Assembly (NCBI RefSeq): GCF_025370935.1
Contig: NC_133496.1
Coordinates: forward strand, 5,350,628-5,414,627
DNA length: 64,000 nucleotides
Origin: Choristoneura fumiferana
Taxonomy: Eukaryota > Arthropoda > Insecta > Lepidoptera > Tortricidae
Direction of reading: 5' to 3'
Shown here: one piece after another, positions 55,650 to 64,000 of the stretch
Layout: each line of letters begins with the position of its first letter
Numbering within the stretch: position 1 is the stretch's first letter
Notes under the pieces: model-generated
Databases searched by the model: none
Told to the model about the DNA's origin: nothing
What the model saw: the letters and a program-made list of their open reading frames with translations, nothing else
Position numbers and translations under genes: made by a program

Positions 55650-55714
55650 TGATCGTGCTGCGCGCGCTGCTGCAGGACCACACGCACATGCGGCTCAGGC
55701 ACATGCTGAGGTAG
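55646..55714 (+). pseudogene. Isolated GC-rich coding-like fragment
   Basis: A 22-codon frame VLIVLRALLQD...LRHMLR then TAG, with strongly GC-ending codons in AT-rich surroundings. CTGAG|GTAGGG at its end could be a splice donor. No convincing acceptor, and no family recognised. It could be a captured exon piece, an exon of an unseen gene, or chance. Confidence 0.25.
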
Positions 55715-55822
55715 GGGGAGGGCGACGTTGCCAAGAGCGCAACCTAAGGTATCGCCAATATTTGGAAGAATTATATTTTTTCTTTTAGAAATATTAAATT
55801 TTACTCGCAAATGTGATGAAAA

Positions 55823-55951
55823 ACATTGTATGTCGCACGGGCGGTACTAGAATTACGAACATCGACTCATTAAAGCCCTCAGTCTTCGACTTCGGGCTTC
55901 AAATGGACTCTCCTTCGTAATTCCTTATTTACCGCCCTTAAGACACAATGT
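55823..55951. mobile_element. Inverted-repeat element with ACATTGTRTGTC ends
   Basis: ACATTGTATGTCGCACGGGC at the left, GCCCTTAAGACACAATGT at the right. Inner matches AATTACGAA/TTCGTAATT and AAGCCC/GGGCTT make nearly the whole 129 bp foldable. Confidence 0.75.
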
Positions 55952-58684
55952 ACTATTTTCTACTTGATACTGGCGGCTGGTTTCTCAAATATCACCATAA
56001 AAATGAGTTTTTGTGCCCTTGCCAGTACATTTTGGAGGTGTAGCATACAGGCGTCTAGAGCGGTCGCTCCGATCATTTTTCCACTTGTGTCGACTTTGAA
56101 TATACAGGTCATTCAAAACTATATAACAACCAAAAAAAATACAACAAAACAGTATTATGGTCACCATGAATATAGCAATTTTTTTTTACTTTAATTACAT
56201 CCGTTTTCTACTAATTGTGCTTTAGCCATTCCACTTCCGTTCCATCTACATTTATTTTTGTCTACATCTAATTACTTCGACCCCCAAAAACCTAACTCTA
56301 TTAAATAAACCAGCCCAAACCCTTACTGGAACAAACCAAAAAACAAAACTATTTATTAATCAATGCCAAGCTGTCCGCTAAGCCATAATGCATGCTGATT
56401 CATTGAGATTCTGACGGCGCCAGGATAGCATTCCTACCCTCCTGACCCACAAGAGACCATATCGTACGCTTATGGAAGGAAAGCGAGCCATAAACATCGA
56501 CAGCTACGAACAACCCAGATATAAACGACCCGAATTAAAAGTAACTATAAATTATCACATTAAATATCAATTGACAGGATAAATAGGGCCACTAGTCCTT
56601 AAGCGACCGTTTTTAGTTCCGTAGTCAAAATGGCGAAAACGGAACTCTCTGTCTATTTGGAACAGTCTGTCTGTCAGGTCTGTCCAAGGCTTATCCCAAA
56701 TATCCAGTACCTACTAGAAAGATGTATTCTGGCCATCACGCCGACGTAGTAGCAGAGCAAAAATGAAAAAAAAAAATAGCGTTGTTGAATAATGTAAAAT
56801 CTGTGTACCGTCACCAGCACCAATATTTAACATCAAAGCGTACATAAGTAAATATCTGATACTACTCTATTTGGCTCTACCAGGCTTGGTAGGACGCGTT
56901 AGATATTTTGGCTCGCTTCGCTGTAGCAGGTATCAATGGAGTTGACTATACCTAATTACTAGTTGGATAAACAGGTATTTCACAGTGAAAAGTGCTCAAA
57001 GAAACTCTACCTAATGTAAGATCAGCAGCACATCTTCACGAATAAAGTGATACAAAGATCTAAACATGAGTATTATTTTATATTACCAAGCCAATTATTA
57101 CTCCCGGTACGAATATTTTCGTACTAATGAAAATTGTGTACAATAAAATAATTCAGTTGCATAAGCAATTTAATAGAGTAAATTGATAATACAAACTGAA
57201 ATATAGATGCACCCAGAATCTGGGAATGGGGATTCCCAGTGATGGTCTTATTTTTTTGGTTTTTCTGTGCATCTATATTTCAGTTTGTATTATAAATGTA
57301 GGTTTTACGGGATGACCCTAAAAGTAAAAATTTGGAATTGAAATAAAAAATACAAAAAGATTTCAAAAAACCAATCTTAATAGAGTAAACTGTATAACTG
57401 TGGAACAAGCTAGAAACTCAAACAAACCTTTACTATCCCATCCCTCTAATAGTTTTAAAAGTTTTTAAGTCTTTGTTTTTTACCTCAGCACGTCTTAACC
57501 GCTGAACCGATTTAGATGAAATTTGGTATTCAGATATTGAGTTCCGGGGCCTTCCACATAGGATAGTTTTATCTCGAAAATTGCATATATACTCGTAGTT
57601 CCCGCGGGATAGCGATAAACGAATTCTACGCAGACAGAGTCGCCGGAAACAGGCTGGCTTGTGTGTTCTAAAACTTGTCTAAAAACTCGGCTTTTGGCGA
57701 TAACATCACTTATGATTATGGTAATATTAGCATCTATTCCGAAATTATAGAACTATAATTTCCCTTACGTTTTACCTAGATTACGTTTTTATAAGTTCTA
57801 CCTTTTTTAAATTAAAGCGCGTAGAGTCAACCTCTACTTACAAAGATAGAGCCACCTTAAAACTAGAATGTAAATTCGCTAAATTCCATTTCGGAAAATC
57901 CCTACTTAGTGCACCTCACGACATATAAAAAATATACGTCTGTCAAATCTCCAGTCTCAGGTTTGAGTGGTTGAGATAGAGCATGAAGAGCGTACGTGCA
58001 TAGCATACGGCAAGCTTAAATTTTAACGTGAGTCCAGGTTAACCGCATGCATTGACTATATCACTAGAGCTAGAGAATTGACATTTTGTTGACATATTTC
58101 TTGAGGGTCATAGAGGTGCACTAAGAAGGGATGTTCCTAAATTTCTAGGGTATATCAGAATGAAAATGATTTAAACTTTAGTTTAAAGGATCTATCTCCG
58201 TGTTAATAATTGATATTTTAAAGTTGTGAATTATTAAACACAAATTCACATTTCTAAACGTGACAGTAATAATATACCTACATACGATAATTTAAAAAAT
58301 CTTCCTAATTCATTTGTTTGTACCTGCTGTCATTTTGTCATGGAGTCATAAGTACTCGTAACTTAGTTAATTACCTACCTAATAGTATTTATTATGATAT
58401 ACCTAATTTGTAATTTATGAGCAGCTATCTCTCGCAGTCTCAAAGAATTAGCATATTAGCTATCCAACAAGAAAACGCTGTCATTCTTTTGGGTTGGTAT
58501 AATGCCACGGGGGTCATTTCTAGATTTAATTTAGTGTTTAACCCTTTTCTTGCCAGTTAGAACAAATGTACTGAAACCAAGCCTCGTTGGATTCTTGTAG
58601 CTAACAAAAATAACTTTAAAAAATACAAGAAGATGATCTAAAATTATGTATCTTGTAATAAGATACAATACCAAAATTAAAAAG
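55952..58684. other. Gene-free intergenic DNA
   Basis: Apart from the inverted repeat at 57186-57293, only a LINE-tail remnant near 57490-57620 (GCTGAACCGATTTAGATGAA) is recognised. Confidence 0.5.
57186..57293. repeat. Perfect 27-bp inverted repeat
   Basis: 57186-57212 and 57267-57293 are exact reverse complements (core CTGAAATATAGATGCAC), spaced by 54 bases containing CTGGGAATGGGGATTCCCAG. Probably a foldback fragment of a dispersed repeat. Confidence 0.85.
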
Positions 58685-59390
58685 GGTAGAACTAGTTTTT
58701 CAGGGTAGTGCCGACGTAACCCTATTACTGAGACTCTACTGTATGTCTGTCTGCCTGTCTGTCTGTCCGTGTGTCGCAGGGCTCTTTCCTTGAGTCGTAA
58801 TATTTAGACACTTGAAATTTTCACAGATTATGTATTACTGTGGCCGCTATAACAACAAATACCTGAAGCAGCACTTGCACTGTTGTGTTTCGGCGTGGAG
58901 AGTAAGACAGCCGGTGAAATTACTGGCACTTGAGGTATCCCATCTTAGGCCTCTAGGTTGGCAACGCATCTGCAATACCCCTGGTGTTGCAGGTGTTTAT
59001 GGGCGTTGGTGATCTCTTACCATCAGGAGACCCCCTTGCTCGTTTGCCATCCAGTCGAATAAAAAAATAATACTAAAAACACAATAAAATAAATATTTAA
59101 GGGGGCTCCCGTACAACAAACGTGATGGTTTTGATGTTTTTTGCTTGATATTAATAATGGCAACAGGTAACGCTTGAAATATACACAGAATAAGAATCAG
59201 TTGTATACATATATTCACTTCCAAAATAAATAAATTTAATTAAAATAAAATAAATATTTTAGGGGGCTCCCATACGACAAACCTGACTTTTTCGCCGTTT
59301 TTTGCTAATGTCTAATGTTGTATAGAAAATGGTACAGAACCCTTCGTGCGCGAGTCCGACTCGCACTTGACCGGTTTTTTTCTTTTTTAT
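58685..59390 (+). mobile_element. LINE-derived repeat interrupted by a SINE
   Basis: The left part (58685-58860) includes CTGTCTGTCTGTCC and CCGCTATAACAACAAATAC. The right part (from about 59067) resumes TACTAAAAACACAATAAAAT and ends in GAGTCCGACTCGCACTTGAC. This is a common lepidopteran repeat. The GGGGGCTCCC block occurs twice (59102 and 59262), an internal duplication. Confidence 0.7.
58861..59066 (+). mobile_element. SINE-like element, copy 2 (nested)
   Basis: From CTGAAGCAGCACTTGCACTG to TTTGCCATCCAGTCGAATAA and an A-rich end. ATAC on both sides fits a short target duplication in the host repeat. It shares its body with the copy at 25745-25985. Confidence 0.7.
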
Positions 59391-60205
59391 TGATTTTTAT
59401 GTTATTTTTGTGCTATTTAATCAAGCAATATTTGTAATTAAATTGATGCAATCGTCTTGACACTCTTAGAATATAAATACAGTAGTTAGTTAGCATTTAG
59501 ATCGAATGCCAATGCCGAAAGGAAAGTTAAGGATGTAAGTAGTTGACCAGAAAGTCAATGCGTTAGAAAGTTAATTTATATCTATTGAGTGTCAAGGAAA
59601 CTGACTTTATTAAGGACACGTACGTACAAAGTTGAGACTCAGCTGTACTTTCTTCTTCGCTAGAGGCACAATTTTTATCTATCTAAGGACCTAAAGGTGA
59701 AAACAAAAACTAAGTTAAGTGTTAATTACTGGTGTTAAGGGTCTTCATGGCAGCGGTGATAGCTTGCCACTAGGTGACCCACTTGCCTGTTTTCTTTTTT
59801 AGTTGTATAATAAAAATATATCTACTCTAACACCATTAGTTAATTTTAGGCTGTTGTAGTATACCTTTTACTTCAGTTTCCTTTTTGTCATAAACCGGTT
59901 CTCTTTATCTCATTTAATTTTTGTGTATTTGTTTTTAGTGTTGTATGTAAACTTTACCTGGTTATGTAGTAAAAAGTAGTCCAGAATCGGCTAGGATGTT
60001 ATCTACGTTATATTTATATATGCGGAGCGTAATCATTTATAATTTAAAGGATTTGAAGGTGTTGTAGATTTATTTAAGGGAAAAGTAGATTATTTTGTTA
60101 AGGGCTGATTAATAAAAATTAATAGCATTAAATATACAATACTTTATTTGTATATTTTAAAGTTAGTAGGTAAATGATTCAAAAAATAAAATGCAACATA
60201 TTTGT
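59391..60205. other. Intergenic DNA downstream of Osiris gene B
   Basis: A worn SINE/LINE tail is at 59740-59815 (CACTAGGTGACCCACTTGCC). No gene. Confidence 0.5.
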
Positions 60206-60211
60206 CAACGA

Positions 60212-60217
60212 TTTATT
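60212..60217 (-). terminator. Polyadenylation signal of Osiris gene B
   Basis: AATAAA on the minus strand (plus TTTATT), about 215 bases beyond the stop codon. Confidence 0.55.
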
Positions 60218-60431
60218 TAAAATATAAAACACTCACTCAGCACATTCACGCTCCTGTCACACAATAAATAAATTGCACTACATAGTATTTACACACGCAG
60301 TTTCATCGGAAACTATTATTTGGTCTAGTCCGTTCGGCCAATTCTAAAATCGAACGGTGGCCATTTTGAACGGTTTTTTTTCGGGAAGTCTTGGGTCGTT
60401 TTTCGTACAGTCCGAGTTCGAGTAGACAGGT

Positions 60432-61696
60432 TTAGTGGTAAGCGTTGTAAGCGAGTTCTTGGGCGATTTCTTGTGGTTCAGCGTCCCTCCGGTGGCGGGT
60501 GGCGGCATAGGCGGCGTCCCATGGCCCGTGGGTGGCGATCTGGGGATGCGTGTTGTCCGCAGCAATCTGTGTAAACTACAATTTTAGGCTCAAGGGTAAG
60601 TGAGGAAATGTTAGACAAAAAGTGCGCTTGTGAAACAGTGCGTGGTTGGTTTAGAAGGAACAGTGCGTGCAAAACCAAATAATAAACAATGAGACTTCAT
60701 TGGCATTCAGAGACGGTTTTTAAAAAAGTGGTTTTTTAGTTGGATTCGTTGTTGTAGACGATGAAAAAATGCATTAATAGTGATGACTGCACAACGCTGC
60801 ATCGTTTCGAGATATCAAATATTCAAAATACAGGGACATACTAGTGAAAGTGCTACAGGATAAGTGCTGTGTATTTCTTAAAATCTATGAGGGTATTTTA
60901 ATTTAAATATAATACTGGCTGACAACTTATTTTAGAGGAAATAAATCTCGCTTTAACACTACAAAACAATGTAAAGAATGTGTTATTAACTCACCTTTTT
61001 GCAGAGCTGGAAGATGGCTAGAGCGACGGACACCACGAAAGAGAAGAAAGACAGCTGCAGGGCGTTCCAGGCCTTCAAACCGAGGACACCGATGGCCAGA
61101 GGGATCAGGGTCATAGCCTTGAGAAGCACGAACACCAGGATCGGGACGATAATCTTCTTCAGTTTAGCCTTACGCGCTTCGCCAACGGAGCGAGCACCTT
61201 CCTTGTTGAACTTGATGTTCAGGCTCATCTCATCTTGGTCCAGGTTCCTGGGGCTCACAGTGATCTTGGTGTCAGCGATGGGCAGTTGGAAGGTCACGTC
61301 GTGGGACTGGATGAAGTTTTCAATGTTGTCGAAGAAGTCCCCATTGGCACGACCAGTCACGTCGTTGCCGGCTCCGTTTTTAGTCACCTCGACGGTCTCA
61401 GAGATCTAAAAAGAGAAATAGTTAGAAAAAAATCTTACACCATTAAATAATAAAAGCTGCTTGGGGTTAATCAAAATTACCTGGAAGACATCCTTCTTGA
61501 AGATGGTGTCTAATAGAGACATGACCTTGAACTTGATGCATGCGGTTGGGTCGGAACCTTCAGCGCAGCCAGATCTCATGTCTTCCACGAGACCGTCCAT
61601 GGGAGTTCCCTTCCAGAAGCCCTCCTTGGCAGGCTGGGCCATTGCACCTCCAAAAAGCGCAAAAGCCACAAGGAACATTGCTCTGTGAGACACCAT
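60432..61696 (-). CDS. Osiris-family (DUF1676) secretory-pathway protein B
   Basis: Three coding exons: 61481-61696, 60995-61405, 60432-60566, all junctions GT/AG and phase 0, product 253 residues. The ATG at 61694-61696 begins a signal peptide (MVSHRAMFLVAFALFGGAMA, likely cut before Q21). The cysteine pair nine apart (C44, C53) is followed by IKFKVMSLLD. A mixed alpha/beta-like middle (ISETVEV...DMSLNIKF region) leads to KLKKIIVPILVFVLLKAMTL and a second hydrophobic stretch to about 205. The last exon carries HGPWDAAYAATRHRRD and the family motif AQELAY (244-249), a tyrosine-type endocytic signal candidate, then NAYH. The third exon is easily missed because other frames across it are longer. 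Same strand as gene A 8 kb away but with different intron phases. Expected in endosomes/secretory vesicles of cuticle-forming epithelia; number not assigned. Confidence 0.95.
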
Positions 61697-61773
61697 ACTG
61701 ATCCTCTGTGCTCCTGGTGTTGACGGGGCGAAAGCAAGTGAGTGTGTGGTGATTTCGTCAAGGACCCTCCGCT

Positions 61774-61780
61774 TTTTATA
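61774..61780 (-). promoter_or_regulatory. TATA box of Osiris gene B
   Basis: TATAAAA on the minus strand, 78 bases upstream of the ATG, giving a predicted start near 61745-61750 and a short leader of about 50 bases. Confidence 0.65.
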
Positions 61781-62963
61781 CAGCCATTTCAAATTCAGCA
61801 CGTTGTTTGTAGTTCCGGTACGCATTGTCTTTCATTCAGCGAGCCAAACGATGCCTTACGATCTTTTGGAGGGGAAAGGATCTAAGTGTAAGGGAAAGCT
61901 ATTTGATATGAATCCTCCTCGAACGGCACGATCCAAAAGGGCGCATGTGTAACCGCAGGTATTCGCTGATCGGATGTTTTGTTATAGGCAGTTGTGAGCG
62001 CCTTTTCTGTTGTTTGTGACACCGTACCCTGATTTGGAGAAGTAGTGATCCAGTTAGTGTGTCCCTTTTCCACAAGTGGTTAATTCTGTTGGTGTGAGCG
62101 AGAGGAGGCAGTGTGAAGTTGCCAAGTGTTTGATATGGAAGAGCAGGCATGCGTGCTCGCCGTTTGCATACGTAATTGTGTCCGATGACTATCATTGAAC
62201 TTGTCACCGAGGAGATAATATCTCTGAACAACCGATTTATTAGCCTAAATGCTCTGCACTGCAGAAATGTGAGGTCACTGGAGTAGAGTTACGTGCGTTT
62301 GTTTTGATACGAAAAGAAAGAAAATAACATGAAGGCCAGAAAAAGAATGAGGTTCTATTATTACTTACATATTTGTATAAGCCAGTATAAGCTCAATAAG
62401 TTGAGTAGATAGATCTCGTGAGTTTTTTTATATGGTCGAAATACGTAGGTATGATATTTTTAAAATTTTCAACCCATGACTCCGTTATTTTGGAAAATGT
62501 ACGGAAAATTAGTCGAAAAAGAAACCATATGTATACGTATGTAATTGCTCACAAAGTTTCACGAGATTCGGTTGAGAAATGCGGCCTGTGGAGTAGAACG
62601 GCCAGACAAACAATTTTTTTTTCCCAAACTAAAACGGAGACGCTTCGCACTCGCTTGGTTAGTTAAATGTCAATTCGTTTCCAACACTTTTGATCCTGAG
62701 CTCAGTAGTAAAGAAACTTATTATCTTAGCCTAGTTAAAGTACCTATTCCCAATACTTCCTGAGAATTCTCTGATGAAGCAGTTGCCTTGGCAAAATGCC
62801 TGTGCCATTATAGAGTCACCATCAGGAACAACACTATAAAAGATGTAATAAATCTTCAAACAACTGTATTGCCTTGAGAAGAGGAACTGTTTTAGTCTGT
62901 GTAGAAATGTTTGGGGCTGATTCGACTTCAAGTATTTTTATATCACGATCAGTAGTTCTTTTA
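61781..62963. other. Upstream region of Osiris gene B, no further gene
   Basis: No coding exon recognised. A LINE-tail-like piece near 62550-62660 (CACAAAGTTTCACGAGATTC ... TTCGCACTCGC) is the only known-looking sequence. Confidence 0.5.
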
Positions 62964-63150
62964 GGACCAGTACAGATAGACTGCATTCAAACTGCAACGT
63001 ATCCGAAACTGTCGCCTGCCCATAGGTACATCTTTTGTTGCAGTTCGATTGCAGTCGGCACAACTGCACTCTGACTGCAATTGAAATGTATGGGCAGTCG
63101 GCAGGTGGTAGTTACGTTGCAGTTGGAATGCAGCCCGTCTGTACTGGCCC
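62964..63150. mobile_element. MITE with GGACCAGTACAGA ends and TTA target duplication
   Basis: The left GGACCAGTACAGATAGACTG and the right CCCGTCTGTACTGGCCC are inverse over about 38 bp. TTA on both sides (62961-62963, 63151-63153) is the TWA duplication usual for PIF/Harbinger elements. 187 bp. Confidence 0.8.
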
Positions 63151-63221
63151 TTAGTATGTAGGTATAGGTAAGGATCAACAGCTATTTAAATAGCTTCTAT
63201 GTCTATGTAAGATTAAAGACT

Positions 63222-63350
63222 GACTCCCTCTTTCACCATCCATCGATTAAATTTATCTGACGGATAAATGCGATGCCTTCTCTGTTTATTTACGGCAGCA
63301 CATTTATCCGTCAAATAAAATTAGTCAATGGGTGGTGAAACAGCCTCTTA
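63222..63350. mobile_element. AGGGGCTGTTTCACC MITE, diverged copy
   Basis: CTCTTTCACCATCCATCGAT at the left and GGTGGTGAAACAGCCTCTTA at the right. Same family as 40481-40600. Confidence 0.8.
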
Positions 63351-64000
63351 GCCTTTCAATAACCTATACTGATATGAACATTCCTAAGGACCGTCGTCCA
63401 CTGGTATTTAAGACTACGAGTAGATAATCAACAAGCTAGGTGCATAAATTTTCAACAAGCGCGCAAGGTTTTAACAATATTTTAGTATTAGAATAGTTTT
63501 CATTCATCAAATATCTCTGGACTGTAGGCGGTTTGAGGAATTATAATTTTTATACCTGCAAATATTTCTTTGTAACGAAATAGATACATGTACGTCGCGG
63601 TAACGGTGCCTATCCTCTTTTATATACGCGGGTAGAATAACAATAGATGACCATTTTCGTTCGGATCCGCCGTCGGAGAAAGTGATACCTATTTCACTTT
63701 ACCAATTAATTAATTACAATAACATACCCATAAATCTAGTGTTTTTACTTTATACAATACTGGTTCTTGCCCACAATTTTGGTTGCAAAGAATTCGTTAA
63801 TCGCATGTCTGCAAGAACTAGATATACAATTTTTCGGGATAAAAAATATTCTTTGTATTTATGTTCTTCTCAAGGTATTAAACTATCTCTGCAAAAAAAA
63901 ACATTTCGGTCGGTGGAGTACTGCTTGAAAAGGTAACAAAAAAATAAAAAGACATAATCTCACTCATATTTTTGTATTAAGTTTGAATTAGGATTAGTAA
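63351..64000. other. Intergenic DNA, nothing recognised
   Basis: A plus-strand frame of 84 codons (63682-63936) is AT-rich, low in protein character and resembles nothing known. Confidence 0.4.

Noticed and set aside
60344..60678. Two minus-strand frames (proline-rich 73 codons and 66 codons) over the Osiris B third exon
   Set aside because: Only the third frame joins exon 2 in phase and gives the AQELAY ending; the longer frames are shadows.
60999..61409. Plus-strand frame of 136 codons
   Set aside because: Antisense to Osiris B exon 2, which has signal, hydrophobic and splice evidence.

Overview
The window is insect nuclear DNA, most likely from a moth or butterfly (Lepidoptera). The evidence is an AT-rich sequence with spliced genes using GT/AG introns, ZAD-type C2H2 zinc-finger genes, insect-specific Osiris genes, and many short inverted-repeat transposons and LINE/SINE tails of kinds common in Lepidoptera. 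I cannot name the species. No viral, CRISPR or bacterial signal was seen.

Layout. (1) 1-10.4 kb: a cluster of four intronless ZAD-C2H2 zinc-finger genes (+ at 1967-3457, - at 4387-5487, - at 6597-7706, + at 9048-10163), clearly paralogues that share finger order and a conserved C-terminal tail. A decayed mobile-element coding remnant lies upstream of them. (2) 11.7-12.5 kb, minus strand: a two-exon gene for a four-helix membrane protein of the TMEM17/TMEM80/TMEM216 (Transmemb_17) ciliary family. (3) 16.9-40.8 kb, plus strand: a nine-coding-exon equilibrative nucleoside transporter (SLC29/ENT) of 491 residues, with a 12.6-kb first coding intron full of mobile-element debris and probably a further 5' non-coding exon near 13 kb. 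(4) 40.8-50.4 kb: the ENT 3' UTR and a gene-free stretch rich in small inverted-repeat transposons. (5) 50.5-52.1 kb and 60.4-61.7 kb, both minus strand: two three-exon Osiris (DUF1676) genes with signal peptides and TATA boxes, separated by 8 kb without recognisable genes. (6) 61.8-64 kb: intergenic with two more small transposons.

The main discovery candidate is inside the ENT gene. Five introns each carry, on the coding strand, one copy of a ~135-nt sequence with the layout of a box H/ACA RNA: hairpin, ANANNA hinge immediately after the first stem, second hairpin, then ACA followed by about three nucleotides. The stems differ between copies by paired, compensating changes, so a base-paired structure is being kept. 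I therefore propose that the ENT gene is host to an intronic H/ACA small RNA family, with at least two copies almost identical exactly over the RNA-like segment. This is inferred from sequence alone; expression and targets are untested.

The genes do not form one pathway. The zinc-finger genes are a local family of putative transcription factors, the TMEM protein is probably a ciliary transition-zone component, ENT moves nucleosides, and the Osiris proteins are secretory/endosomal proteins of epithelia making cuticle.
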